Positions 10,012 through 17,061 of a stretch of DNA of 32,864 nt are shown here, piece by piece. The DNA is from Bifidobacterium breve (GTDB lineage Bacteria; Actinomycetota; Acidimicrobiia; Acidimicrobiales; Acidimicrobilacustridaceae): NCBI GenBank assembly GCA_945878725.1, contig CAMCTY010000023.1, forward strand, positions 1 through 32,864. Reading direction: 5' to 3'. Numbering within the stretch: the first letter of the stretch is position 1; every line of letters starts with the position of its first letter. The position numbers and the translations under genes were made by a program. The notes below the pieces were generated by a model. It ran no database searches. It saw only the letters and a program-made list of their open reading frames with translations, and was not told where the DNA came from.

Positions 10012-10201
10012 ATCGATGCTGATCCGGGTCGGTCTGATCGTTGCTGGAGTGGCCGCATCGTTGTTCGGCGGGCTTGTTGTGCTGTCCCGATCCAGGCGGC
10101 CGGAACCGACTTGGGAGCCAGGCTTGGAGTTCAATCCCGATTTTGATCTAACTCCGGAGGAAATCCTTTCCGACATCCGGGGCGAGTCTCCCGGCATCTG
10201 A
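10001..10201 (+). CDS. Small single-pass membrane protein, unknown function
   Basis: This 66-aa frame begins at an ATG inside the last codons of rpoD (11-bp overlap, different frame). Another possible start is ATG 10016, just after the rpoD stop. The protein has one hydrophobic helix ([22 protein letters not shown], about 7-28) followed by a basic SRSRR stop-transfer segment and a hydrophilic tail ending [20 protein letters not shown] do not recognise a family. The overlap suggests it is translated with rpoD, and the helix suggests insertion in the inner membrane with the tail in the cytoplasm. The frame stops 52 bp before the tRNA-Asn gene. Its clean start-helix-tail organisation makes it more likely real than chance, but it is short. 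Confidence 0.6.
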   Translation: MANESMLIRVGLIVAGVAASLFGGLVVLSRSRRPEPTWEPGLEFNPDFDLTPEEILSDIRGESPGI

Positions 10202-10236
10202 AATCGGGCCCTGATCGGGGGTCGGTTCGCCGCTGC

Positions 10237-10242
10237 TATTCT
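10237..10242 (+). promoter_or_regulatory. Probable -10 element (TATTCT) of tRNA-Asn
   Basis: TATTCT is preceded by TGC, as in an extended -10, and lies 11 nt before the first base of the mature tRNA-Asn. No convincing TTGACA-like -35 box is visible at 16-19 bp. Assignment rests on spacing and the TAnnnT pattern only. Confidence 0.4.
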
Positions 10243-10253
10243 CGGAACTTCCT

Positions 10254-10329
10254 TCCGGGGTAGCTCAGCTGGCAGAGCGTCTGACTGTTAATCAGAATGT
10301 CGTGGGTTCGAGCCCCACCCCCGGAGCCA
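10254..10329 (+). tRNA. tRNA-Asn (GTT), CCA encoded
   Basis: The cloverleaf was folded by eye. Acceptor TCCGGGG pairs with CCCCGGA, the D arm is GCTC/GAGC, the anticodon stem TCTGA/TCAGA encloses loop CTGTTAA (anticodon GTT), and the T stem GTGGG/CCCAC encloses TTCGAGC. The discriminator is G at 10326 and CCA is genomically encoded at 10327-10329. It decodes AAC/AAU. Confidence 0.95.
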
Positions 10330-10409
10330 TAGCGATTGCACGGACGATTGTTGGCGTACTCGGCCTCGAATCGGCGGCTCGGTTCGCACTACGTAGGCTG
10401 ACCTCATTC

Positions 10410-10486
10410 GGGGCGGTAGCTCAGTTGGTTAGAGCACGGGACTCATAATCCCTCGGTCGTGGGTTCGAGCCCCACCCGCCCCACCA
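10410..10486 (+). tRNA. tRNA-Met (CAT anticodon; elongator Met or lysidine-modified Ile2)
   Basis: Acceptor GGGGCGG pairs with CCGCCCC. The anticodon loop is CTCATAA (anticodon CAT), the stem CGGGA/TCCCT has a C-T mismatch at its outer pair, and the T stem is GTGGG/CCCAC. The discriminator is A at 10483 and CCA is encoded at 10484-10486. The normal acceptor pair and lack of the three G-C pairs flanking the anticodon loop argue against initiator tRNA. Elongator Met and AUA-decoding Ile2 both use CAT and cannot be told apart safely by eye. TAGGCT at 10394-10399 is a possible -10. The 80 bp between this gene and tRNA-Asn shows nothing else. Confidence 0.88.
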
Positions 10487-10589
10487 TCTCCGCCGCAGGC
10501 GATTCTTCCGAAATGGCGACAGTGAGCGGGGTGAACTCTTACCCTGCGCTAACGGAACCCGAGGAGTTCGAGTTCTAGGATCGCTCTCA

Positions 10590-11237
10590 ATGTCCTCGTC
10601 CGAATCCCGCTACGAAGCAATCTCCCGTCGGTCGATGCTGGCCGGGACGGCGGCTTTAGGTGCAGCGTTGGCCATACCGGCTCTTGGCTGCGGCGGTAAC
10701 AACGACAAATCCGTGTTCGGTACTTCAACCACGCAGGGAGGATCGCCGGCGACTACTGGCACTGGCCCGTTGACCACAGCGAGCGGCCCGCTATTTCCAG
10801 AGGGCGGCGAGATGATCGTCGACTTCACCTTCGCCACGAGCGAGGCGGGAGGAATTAAGAACCCGTATATCGCCGTCTGGATTGAAACGCCGGAGGGCGC
10901 ACTCGTGAAGACGGTCAGCTTCTGGTTTCAACAGACAGCAGAGGGCAAGAAGTACCTGTCCGACATGCGCAAATGGTTTGCGGCAACCTCCGGAGACACC
11001 CCGTCAAATTCGGGAGCGACTCGCCTTCCCGGCGCCTATTCGGTGGTCTGGGACGGCACGAATGAAGGCGGCCAGCCCGTGGCGCAGGGCGACTACGTCG
11101 TGTACATCGAAGCGGCCCGTGAGGATGGCCCCTACCAAGTCATCAGCCAACCGATCTCAATCGGGACAGCGTCGTTCAATGATCAGTTGACACCCAAAGG
11201 TGAACTCACCACTGCCTCGATCGCGTATAAGCCCTGA
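10590..11237 (+). CDS. Tat-exported DUF2271-family lipoprotein, putative flavin-linked periplasmic redox protein
   Basis: The 215-aa protein has a twin-arginine signal SRRSMLAGTAALGAALAIP (12-30) ending in ALGC, so it may also be lipidated at C34. A Thr/Gly/Ser-rich linker (about 40-70) leads to a beta-rich domain. Its KYLSDMRKWF and SGATRLPGAYSVVWDG (141-156) match the pattern I recall for DUF2271 proteins. DUF2271 genes are known to occur next to PepSY and ApbE genes, as here. S141-G-A-T144 resembles the ApbE flavinylation site, although the Asp usually three residues before the S/T is offset (D136). The TGA stop shares a base with the next ATG (TGATG), so the PepSY gene is coupled. ATG 10590 has AGGA at 10577-10580. 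The family assignment is from memory of the motif, not a search. Confidence 0.78.
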   Translation: MSSSESRYEAISRRSMLAGTAALGAALAIPALGCGGNNDKSVFGTSTTQGGSPATTGTGPLTTASGPLFPEGGEMIVDFTFATSEAGGIKNPYIAVWIETPEGALVKTVSFWFQQTAEGKKYLSDMRKWFAATSGDTPSNSGATRLPGAYSVVWDGTNEGGQPVAQGDYVVYIEAAREDGPYQVISQPISIGTASFNDQLTPKGELTTASIAYKP

Positions 11238-11845
11238 TGGGTACCGGTCTCGACGCGAAGCAGCTGAAACTCGGCACCAACAAGTGGTCGCGGATTATTC
11301 ACGTATATACGAGCATGGCGGCGCTTCTAATCGTGCTGTTCTTTGGCATCACCGGTATCACGCTCAATCATCCGACCTGGTCGATAGGGGATTCCGTTTC
11401 CCGATCGACAGTTACCGGAACTCTCCCGTTCCCGGCTGTTGATAAGGGGACTGTTGACTTCCTTTCGATCTCGGAATACATGAGATCCGAGCACGGAGTC
11501 ACCGGCGAGGTCGAAGCATTCGGCTCGAACGGAACCGAAGGTTCGATCAGTTATCGCAAGCCCGGGTACAAAGCCGATGTGGCGTTCAACGAGACCACGG
11601 ACTCCTACGACCTCGTGATCGAGCAGCAGGGTTTTCTTGGTGTCGTCAACGACCTTCACAAAGGACAAAACGCCGACTCCTCGTGGAAGTGGCTGATCGA
11701 CGTAGCGGGTCTACTGCTCGTCACCATCTCGTTTTCGGGAATGGTGATGCAGTTATTTCTGCGTAAGCGTCGTCGGTCTGCGTTCGCGGTTGCTGCAGTC
11801 GGTGCCGTGACGATGTTGATCCTCATTTGGATCACGCTCAGTTAA
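11237..11845 (+). CDS. PepSY-associated transmembrane helix protein
   Basis: The 202-aa membrane protein has helix 1 (about 26-46, AALLIVLFFGITGITLNHP). An extracytoplasmic loop of about 100 residues contains the PepSY-like segment (VDFLSISEYMRSEHGVTGE ... YDLVIEQQGFLGVVNDLHKG). Helix 2 (about 150-172) is followed by basic LRKRRRS, and helix 3 (about 180-200) ends the protein. The histidines in RIIHVYTS, LNHP and NDLHKG are placed as in small PepSY heme/quinone-side proteins, but that is inference. It probably passes electrons across the membrane to the upstream DUF2271 partner. Its start overlaps the upstream stop by one base, and its last 8 bases overlap the end of the convergent apbE-like gene. 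Confidence 0.8.
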   Translation: MGTGLDAKQLKLGTNKWSRIIHVYTSMAALLIVLFFGITGITLNHPTWSIGDSVSRSTVTGTLPFPAVDKGTVDFLSISEYMRSEHGVTGEVEAFGSNGTEGSISYRKPGYKADVAFNETTDSYDLVIEQQGFLGVVNDLHKGQNADSSWKWLIDVAGLLLVTISFSGMVMQLFLRKRRRSAFAVAAVGAVTMLILIWITLS

Positions 11846-12794
11846 TCGCGGCTCTCCACCGTTCGTTCATGAACTGCTTGCCGGTGCTATCGACAATGAA
11901 GCAGCCCGCCTCGTAAGAGTCGGCCTCGGCGAGGCCGGCAGAGGGTTCGAGCACTCCGAGAATTGTTGCCAGCACATCAGCGGTTGCGGCATCGTCGGCG
12001 ATCACCGAGATAGACGCAATGTGGTCAACAGGCCAACCGGTGCGCGGATCGATCACGTGCCCGTATCGTTCGCCGCCGATTATGAATCCCCGTCGTGCCT
12101 TACCGCTCGTGGCAAGGCCCTCGTTCGACAGATTCACTGACAGCAGTACTGGTTCATTGTCGTATGGGCGCAACGGATTCTCGATGCCAACGGTGAGCGG
12201 CTCGGCTCCGAGTTGAACGAGATCTCCGCCGGCATTCACCGAAACGACAAGAGGCGCGTAGCGAGCCATCGCCATCTCCGCTGAGCGATCAACGATCCAA
12301 CCTTTAGCGAAGGCATTCAGATTGACGTTGCGGCAGTCACCGGTCTGGATGATGTGGTCATCGACTACGGACCAGGGGAGTTCGACGATCGTTCGGGCCA
12401 GTTCGGCGAGTACTTCGCGATCGGGAAGAACCCCGGTGCGTTCTGCGTCGCTCCAGTGAGCAGAGAGCACTCCTGATCCCGGATTGAATCTCCCTCCGGA
12501 TCTTTCTACCCACGCGAGCGCGACACCGAGCAGATCTCGGAGCTCGTCTCCCGGCTGCTCGATTTCGCCGCGAGACCAACGGGCCAGTTCGCTGGTTTCA
12601 CTTACAGCGGAGAAGACCTCGGAGAGGCGCGCCATCTCATCGGCGACGGCATCCATGATCTCGTTTGCCGATGCTGCGCGGGAGTCACTATCGGCACTGT
12701 GAGTTTCACCTAGTGCGACACGGACCTCGACGACCGTGCCCAAGAGCGGCTCGTAGCGCGCTCTGAAATGGTGGGGATGATCCTTGCTCGGCAC
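11838..12794 (-). CDS. apbE: FAD:protein FMN transferase (ApbE family)
   Basis: The 318-aa protein has the ApbE signatures GTVVEVRV near the start, FNPGSGVLSAHW, the core NLNAFAKGWIVDRSAEM, VSVNAGGDL, and YGHVIDPRTGWPVDH followed by DDAATADVLATILGVLEP (FAD and Mg binding). ApbE moves FMN from FAD onto a Ser/Thr of an extracytoplasmic redox protein. No signal peptide or lipobox is seen: the N-terminus is MPSKDHPHHFRARYEPLLG, from a GTG start at 12794. It therefore probably acts in the cytoplasm, which would fit a folded Tat substrate such as the neighbouring DUF2271 protein. It lies 36 bp after the TauD-like gene on the same strand and is probably the last gene of that operon. Its stop lies inside the end of the convergent PepSY gene. 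Confidence 0.92.
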   Translation of the reverse strand: MPSKDHPHHFRARYEPLLGTVVEVRVALGETHSADSDSRAASANEIMDAVADEMARLSEVFSAVSETSELARWSRGEIEQPGDELRDLLGVALAWVERSGGRFNPGSGVLSAHWSDAERTGVLPDREVLAELARTIVELPWSVVDDHIIQTGDCRNVNLNAFAKGWIVDRSAEMAMARYAPLVVSVNAGGDLVQLGAEPLTVGIENPLRPYDNEPVLLSVNLSNEGLATSGKARRGFIIGGERYGHVIDPRTGWPVDHIASISVIADDAATADVLATILGVLEPSAGLAEADSYEAGCFIVDSTGKQFMNERWRAAIN

Positions 12795-12830
12795 GTCGCA
12801 ATTGTGGCCGACTTCCGAGTGGATCGCGTT

Positions 12831-13649
12831 TCAGCGAACGTTGACCCGCACTACTTCACGTCGACGTGGGTAGTAATCAGCAACTGCGAAGTGCAGTGTC
12901 GGTCGTTCGTCCCAGAGCACGACGTCGCCGACAGTCCAGTTCCATCGCATGGCGAAGTTCGGGTTGGCGCAATGGGCGTAGAGGAAGTTCAGGATCGCAT
13001 CGCTCTCGGGTCGCGACATCTGCGTGATGTGGTCGGTGAACTCGGAGTTGACATTGATGTGCTTGCGACCGTTCACCGGGTGGACGGCGATCACGGGGTG
13101 TTCGGCACCGGGTGCGATCGCAAGAGTCGCATCGATGACTGCATCGCCCGCCTTCGAGCGGAATGCGGTTTCGTCACCCATTGTGTGCCATGCGGTGAGC
13201 CCTTCGAGGGCCGATTTCATGGCGTCACTCAGAGCGTCATAGGAGGCATGGGTCGAGGAGAAGATCGTGTCTCCGCCGCGTTCGGGACGCTCGACCATGC
13301 GCAGGCAACCGAATGTCGGAGGAGTCGGGTCCCAGGTGACGTCGGTGTGCCATTTGTCCTGAAACGGGGGATGGTCGACATCGTCGATGATGCGTCCGGA
13401 CGAGAACTCCGTAACACCCATCGCTCTGGCGATCGGATGGATGTAGGGGCCGCCGAAATGGGACGTGAACACAACCTGTTCCTCATCGGTCATCGACCCC
13501 TGACCGGGGAAGGCGAGCACGAGGTGCTCGGCGATGAGGGTACGGAGCGAATCGATGGATTCGGCATCGAGGTCCCGCAGGTCGATGTCGGTGACGATCG
13601 CTCCGATGTGGCCTGCTGCAGGTGTGATGTTCATGTTCAGTCCAACCAT
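12831..13649 (-). CDS. TauD/TfdA-family Fe(II)/2-oxoglutarate-dependent dioxygenase
   Basis: The 272-aa protein has the double-stranded beta-helix iron site: H101 and D103 in KWHTDVTW and H253 in RPTLHFAV. Arginines R264 and R268 after H253 are in the place that holds 2-oxoglutarate. GHIGAIVTDIDLRDL at the start and HLVLAFPGQ are usual for the TauD branch. These enzymes hydroxylate small substrates such as taurine, other sulfonates, sulfate esters or aryloxyacetates; the substrate cannot be inferred here, and no sulfonate transporter is nearby. The start at 13649 overlaps the upstream 185-aa gene by 13 bp. ATG 13634, giving MNITPAAGHIG, is an equally good start without overlap. The downstream gene is apbE. 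Confidence 0.9.
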   Translation of the reverse strand: MVGLNMNITPAAGHIGAIVTDIDLRDLDAESIDSLRTLIAEHLVLAFPGQGSMTDEEQVVFTSHFGGPYIHPIARAMGVTEFSSGRIIDDVDHPPFQDKWHTDVTWDPTPPTFGCLRMVERPERGGDTIFSSTHASYDALSDAMKSALEGLTAWHTMGDETAFRSKAGDAVIDATLAIAPGAEHPVIAVHPVNGRKHINVNSEFTDHITQMSRPESDAILNFLYAHCANPNFAMRWNWTVGDVVLWDERPTLHFAVADYYPRRREVVRVNVR

Positions 13650-14194
13650 TTCGAAGCGTGCTCCAGTAGGTAGGTGCTTACCGTGTGGCAGGTGTCGAGT
13701 AGATCGCAGAGATGTTCCTGCCCGAGATAGATCCGGTCGAGCCCAACATCAATGCGCGACACGATCGTGAGGCTGCGCTCGGGAGCGTCGGTGACGGCTG
13801 CGAAGGAATCGATTGCCGAGACTTCAAGTGGCAGGTCGATACCGCCGCGTCCGGCGAGTTCGGTGGCGAGCACAAGGAGGTCAGGTGGGTACCGAAGCGG
13901 GGGGAGTGCCCAGGTGAAGATGAGAGGAAAGGACATTCCTTCGACCGGGTCGGCGGTGTCGGGGAGTTCGAGCATCTGATCCTCGAACCGGATCATGACT
14001 CTGGGGTCTACTTCAAGGGCCAGATGGAGATCGAGTGGGCCGCCGCAGGCATCTTCCGGGTGGAGGTCGATCTCCCAGGCCTGACGCATGGAATAGGTCT
14101 CGATGAAATGTCGCTCGTCGTGCACATGGAAGGAGTGGTCGACTGCGTGATCTTTGAGATCGGCTATGAAACCCGGTACATCGATAATTGCCAC
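13637..14194 (-). CDS. Conserved-looking hypothetical protein, 185 aa, unknown function
   Basis: I do not recognise this protein. The frame is open much further upstream (to 14701), but that part is antisense to the inositol-monophosphatase-like gene. I chose GTG 14194, preceded by GGTGA, giving VAIIDVPGFIADLKDHAVDH. It is acidic, with a His-rich early segment (HSFHVHDERHF) and no signal peptide or membrane helix. LDLHLALEVDPRVMIRFEDQ and FPLIFTWALPPLRYPPDLL look like a compact alpha/beta cytoplasmic protein. It ends in a helical tail (CDLLDTCHTVSTYLLEHASKW). It precedes and overlaps the TauD-like gene, so the two are probably translated together and may share a pathway. Confidence 0.72.
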   Translation of the reverse strand: MAIIDVPGFIADLKDHAVDHSFHVHDERHFIETYSMRQAWEIDLHPEDACGGPLDLHLALEVDPRVMIRFEDQMLELPDTADPVEGMSFPLIFTWALPPLRYPPDLLVLATELAGRGGIDLPLEVSAIDSFAAVTDAPERSLTIVSRIDVGLDRIYLGQEHLCDLLDTCHTVSTYLLEHASKWLD

Positions 14195-14240
14195 GTCACC
14201 AGCCTGCCATGACGGGGACCACGGGGCTACCGTCGAATGT

Positions 14241-14993
14241 ATGAACGACGAAACGCTGTGCGAAGTACTCGACGAGGCTGCGACAGCGATTCGAGCTGCG
14301 CTTGGCGGTCTGGACGATTGGGGACTCGCCGGCACGAGGCAGGGGCAGTATCTGAGTGATCTAGCCGCGGACGCCGCAGCACTCGATGTATTCGAACGAG
14401 CGGGATTAGGTGTTCTGTCGGAGGAGTCCGGGCGGCATCGCCCCGGTTCGGAGATCACGGTTGTGCTTGACCCCCTTGATGGCTCAACGAACGCCAGCCG
14501 GGGGATCCCTTGGTACGCGACGAGCTTGTGCGCAGTCGATGCTGATGGCCCGCGTGCATCACTTGTCATCAACCTTGCCTCCGGCGATCGGTTCGACGCG
14601 GTACGCGGCGGCGGTTCCTTCTGTAACGGTGAGCGCTTGACGCCATCGGGATCGACAGAGCTGCGCGAGTCGCTCATCGCACTTTCCGGTTTCCCGGGCA
14701 AGTGGTTGGGTTGGAACCAGTTCCGGGCATTGGGAGCGTGTGCGCTTGATCTTTGCGCGGTTGCGGCCGGTGTGGTCGATGGCTATCTGGACTGCTCATG
14801 GAATGCGCACGGATCCTGGGATTACCTCGGAGGCATGCTCGTGTGCACCGAAGCAGGCGCGCTTATCGTCGACGCTGAAGGTCGTGACCTCGTGACATTC
14901 GAGCACGATGATCGACGAACTCCAGTAGCTGCCGCTACGCCGGCGCTTCTTGCGGAGCTGGTGGATGCGCGTCTCTCGATAGCGCGGCCGTAG
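14241..14993 (+). CDS. Inositol-monophosphatase-like phosphatase (Li+-sensitive Mg-dependent superfamily)
   Basis: The 250-aa protein has all three metal-binding signatures: LSEESG (E61/E62), LDPLDGSTNASRG (D77, D80) and HGSWDYLGGMLVCTEAGA (D194). The superfamily removes phosphate from inositol phosphates, histidinol phosphate, fructose bisphosphate or PAP, and the motifs alone do not separate these. It is divergent from the minus-strand 185-aa gene with 46 bp between starts. ATG 14241 was chosen because upstream in-frame codons overlap that gene. TACCGT at 14228-14233 lies 7 nt before the ATG, so the transcript may be leaderless. A Nudix gene follows after 9 bp, suggesting a two-gene phosphate-ester operon. 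Confidence 0.9.
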   Translation: MNDETLCEVLDEAATAIRAALGGLDDWGLAGTRQGQYLSDLAADAAALDVFERAGLGVLSEESGRHRPGSEITVVLDPLDGSTNASRGIPWYATSLCAVDADGPRASLVINLASGDRFDAVRGGGSFCNGERLTPSGSTELRESLIALSGFPGKWLGWNQFRALGACALDLCAVAAGVVDGYLDCSWNAHGSWDYLGGMLVCTEAGALIVDAEGRDLVTFEHDDRRTPVAAATPALLAELVDARLSIARP

Positions 14994-15002
14994 GCTTCCA
15001 CC

Positions 15003-15518
15003 GTGGCCAGTCGCACCTACTCCGCCCGCGCGTACCGCGTGTTGTTGCGACTGTTTCAAATGCTTCCGAGGATGGTGCGGCGTTGGACTGTGCGAATCAT
15101 CTCGCCGTCGTACACAGTCGGTGCGATCTGCGTGATCGAGCGACCCGATGGCCACATCCTCCTTGTCCGGCAGGCATATCGCCGCCGCTGGGGAATCCCC
15201 GGAGGTTTGCTGAAGCGTGGTGAGGACCCAGCAATCGGCGCTCGCAGGGAAGTGTTTGAGGAGGTCGGCATAGCGATCGAACTTCTCGGTTCACCGGCAG
15301 TGGTGGTGGACGCTGATCCGCAGCGGGTTGACATCGTTTACAGAGCACGGCCGGTTTCGCTCTCCGAGGTCGGCGAGGCCCGACCGTGTTCGGCCGAGAT
15401 TGTCGAGGTCGGCTGGTTCGCCCCGAGCGCACTTCCCGAGCTCCAGTTCGAAACCGCCGAAGCAATGGTGGCGTTGGCCCGGTTGACAACGCCGATCCCC
15501 GAAACTCGGGAGCTCTGA
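15003..15518 (+). CDS. Nudix hydrolase
   Basis: The 171-aa protein has a complete Nudix box G-x5-E-x7-REVFEEVGI: G68, E74, R82-E83, E86, E87, G89, I90. The strand before it, HILLVRQAYRRRWGIPGG, is typical of the fold. Nudix enzymes hydrolyse nucleoside diphosphates linked to another group; the substrate is not deducible. A basic N-terminal helix (about 8-33, YRVLLRLFQMLPRMVRRWTV) precedes the domain and could touch membrane or nucleic acid. It starts with GTG 15003, 9 bp after the phosphatase stop and without a good Shine-Dalgarno, so translation may depend on coupling to the upstream gene. tRNA-Val lies about 50 bp downstream. Confidence 0.9.
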   Translation: MASRTYSARAYRVLLRLFQMLPRMVRRWTVRIISPSYTVGAICVIERPDGHILLVRQAYRRRWGIPGGLLKRGEDPAIGARREVFEEVGIAIELLGSPAVVVDADPQRVDIVYRARPVSLSEVGEARPCSAEIVEVGWFAPSALPELQFETAEAMVALARLTTPIPETREL

Positions 15519-15570
15519 AAAGCGGCGCAACGCCTCCGGCTACGCTGAGATGACGGACTTCGGTCCGCGC

Positions 15571-15644
15571 GGGCGTTTGGCTCAGTTGGCTAGAGCATCT
15601 CCCTTACAAGGAGAGGGTCGGGGGTTCGAGTCCCTCAACGCCCA
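15571..15644 (+). tRNA. tRNA-Val (TAC), CCA not encoded
   Basis: Acceptor GGGCGTT pairs with AACGCCC. The D arm is GCTC/GAGC, and the anticodon stem TCTCC/GGAGA encloses CTTACAA (anticodon TAC). The T stem GGGGG/CCCTC (one G-T pair) encloses TTCGAGT. The discriminator is A at 15644, followed by CGA, so CCA must be added after transcription, unlike the two tRNAs near 10.3 kb. TACGCT at 15541-15546 may be the -10. The 133 bp between this tRNA and the next gene hold no structure I can name. Confidence 0.94.
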
Positions 15645-15765
15645 CGAAATCGCGAATCGATGACCTTGCCTCCGGGTTCGAGTTTTGTCTCAACTGCGAT
15701 GTCACGACCATGGTTTGGGGCTAAAAAATGAAGTCCCAACTGTGTCCATGGCGTAAAGACAGACC

Positions 15766-15771
15766 TATGTT
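15766..15771 (+). promoter_or_regulatory. Possible -10 element (TATGTT) of a leaderless cupredoxin transcript
   Basis: TATGTT sits 6 nt before the ATG at 15778, where a start-codon-proximal transcription start would be expected. No Shine-Dalgarno precedes this ATG. No -35 box is convincing. Evidence is spacing only. Confidence 0.3.
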
Positions 15772-15777
15772 ACGTCC

Positions 15778-16383
15778 ATGCCTTTCAAAGACCGTCCTAT
15801 GCGTTTCCGGGTCCTCCGATGCCTTATGGCAGTCTGCCTAGGGTTCTCTCTTGTCCTCGGGGCCTGTGGGGCCGGAGATGACGATGTTGTGTCTGAGGCA
15901 TCAACGACCTCAGAAGTCCCGACGACTTCAGCCACTTCTGAGCTGACCGAACAACAGCAAACCACGACCACGGAAATTGGGTCGACCCCCTCGTCAAGTT
16001 CGGCCAACATCAACAACCAGCAAGCGATCCAGCCTGAACCGAATCAGTCTCAAGCCCCGGGGCCGGACCCCGCCCCCCCGGCAACGACCGGGCCATCGCC
16101 AACTTCGCCCCCGCCAACTTCACCACCGCCACCGCCGTCGTCGGTAGCGGTGGACATCAGTGGATTCACCTTTGTCGACGCAGTAGTGCGAGTGCAGGTG
16201 GGAGGCACGGTGACGTGGACCAACAGGGACACGGCGCAGCACTCAGCGACAGGGACCGGTTTCAACACCGGGCTCTTGTCGCTCGGCCAGTCGGCATCGG
16301 TGACCTTCAACACTCCGGGTACGTACCAGTATCGGTGCTCTCCCCACTCCTCGATTCGGGGCACCGTGATCGTGGAGCCCTAA
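15778..16383 (+). CDS. Cupredoxin-domain lipoprotein (plastocyanin/amicyanin-like)
   Basis: The 201-aa protein has a lipoprotein signal (basic RFRVLR, hydrophobic core, LGAC with C30). A roughly 90-residue Ser/Thr/Gln/Pro-rich linker ends in a run of prolines (111-120), and a small cupredoxin domain covers about 123-201. Copper ligands visible are H155 (TAQHSAT), C187 and H190 (YQYRCSPH). The axial Met expected three residues after the second His (CxxHxxM in amicyanin-type domains) is Ile193, which would leave a three-ligand type 1 site. The protein is probably anchored outside the membrane and carries electrons. It stands alone between tRNA-Val and the convergent tetR. A second ATG at 15799 is possible but gives a shorter basic n-region. 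Confidence 0.88.
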   Translation: MPFKDRPMRFRVLRCLMAVCLGFSLVLGACGAGDDDVVSEASTTSEVPTTSATSELTEQQQTTTTEIGSTPSSSSANINNQQAIQPEPNQSQAPGPDPAPPATTGPSPTSPPPTSPPPPPSSVAVDISGFTFVDAVVRVQVGGTVTWTNRDTAQHSATGTGFNTGLLSLGQSASVTFNTPGTYQYRCSPHSSIRGTVIVEP

Positions 16384-16460
16384 CCGCTCAGGTTGCGAGG
16401 TTGCATTCGCTAGGGTTTTCCGCCTGCAACAACTCGTGAACTAATCGGTCAATCAGGGTA

Positions 16461-16488
16461 TGGGAGGACCAAACAACTAGTCCTCCCA
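16461..16488. terminator. Hairpin between convergent genes, possible bidirectional terminator
   Basis: The 9-bp perfect stem TGGGAGGAC/GTCCTCCCA (16461-16469 and 16480-16488) has a 10-nt loop and overlaps the tetR stop codon at 16477-16479. It lies where the cupredoxin gene and tetR converge. Neither side is followed by a clear T-run, so intrinsic termination is likely but not proven. Confidence 0.45.
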
Positions 16489-17061
16489 GTTGAGTTCCTT
16501 GGCGAAGACAGGCATGTGTCGCAAGACGGCGTCTAGGAGTACCGCTGTGTCGTCGATCGAATTCGCCGGAAACATATTTGGCTGTCCCGGCAAAAAATCC
16601 ACTTGTGAGTGAACGAACGAAACGCCCAGAGTTAAAAATGCCAGCTTTGCTCGATCGCTGAGCTCGTCTGACATCCCGAGGCGTTCATACGAACGATCTC
16701 GGAGAGTGTCAGAAAGCTCTTTGCCGGCCGCCAGCTTTTCGATGGGTAGTCCGGCGTGGACAAGCCAGGCATAGAACTCCAAGTAGATCTGGGTGCTTGG
16801 CAGCGGAGAATATTGAGTGACTGGATCGTCTCGAATGAGGTGTATCTCGAGATCTCGGAGCGCTGCGACGTAGAGCCCTTCAAGAGTCTCAAAATTCCTG
16901 AAGATCGTTTTGGTGTCGAACCCGGCGTGCTCGGAAATTCGCCGGGTAGTGATTTCGTTCGTTGGGATTGTCTGAAAGAGCTCAATCACGGTATCGATCA
17001 AAACGCGCTTGGCGTCGTCCGAGGAGACCCTTGGCTTCTTTGGCTGCTCTGGCTCTGTCAT
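16477..17061 (-). CDS. TetR-family transcriptional regulator
   Basis: The roughly 194-aa protein has an N-terminal TetR DNA-binding domain: VLIDTVIELFQTIPTNEITT, then the helix-turn-helix RRISEHAGFDTKTIFRNFET and LEGLYVAAL. The C-terminal ligand-binding part is all helical and I cannot match it to a ligand class. The frame opens at GTG 17073, but I prefer ATG 17061 because a GGGGGG run lies directly upstream. TACCGT on the minus strand (17080-17075) is a possible -10. It is divergent from the giant-protein gene, and a double palindrome lies between them. By the usual TetR logic it represses its own gene and the two giant genes until a ligand binds. The C-terminus ends NWED at a hairpin. Confidence 0.92.
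   Translation of the reverse strand: MTEPEQPKKPRVSSDDAKRVLIDTVIELFQTIPTNEITTRRISEHAGFDTKTIFRNFETLEGLYVAALRDLEIHLIRDDPVTQYSPLPSTQIYLEFYAWLVHAGLPIEKLAAGKELSDTLRDRSYERLGMSDELSDRAKLAFLTLGVSFVHSQVDFLPGQPNMFPANSIDDTAVLLDAVLRHMPVFAKELNWED

Noticed and set aside
10410-10486. Initiator tRNA-fMet
   Set aside because: The acceptor's first pair is a normal G-C and the three G-C pairs next to the anticodon loop are absent.
12768-13673. A 301-aa plus-strand frame
   Set aside because: It is antisense to the TauD-like dioxygenase, whose iron-binding residues are intact on the minus strand.
14195-14701. N-terminal extension of the 185-aa minus-strand protein
   Set aside because: The extra residues are Ser/Pro/Arg-rich shadow sequence over the phosphatase gene; a GTG with GGTGA lies at 14194.
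16402-16435. GTTGCA/TGCAAC inverted repeat after the cupredoxin gene
   Set aside because: Only 6 bp with a loop of about 20 nt; too weak to call a terminator when a 9-bp hairpin lies just downstream.
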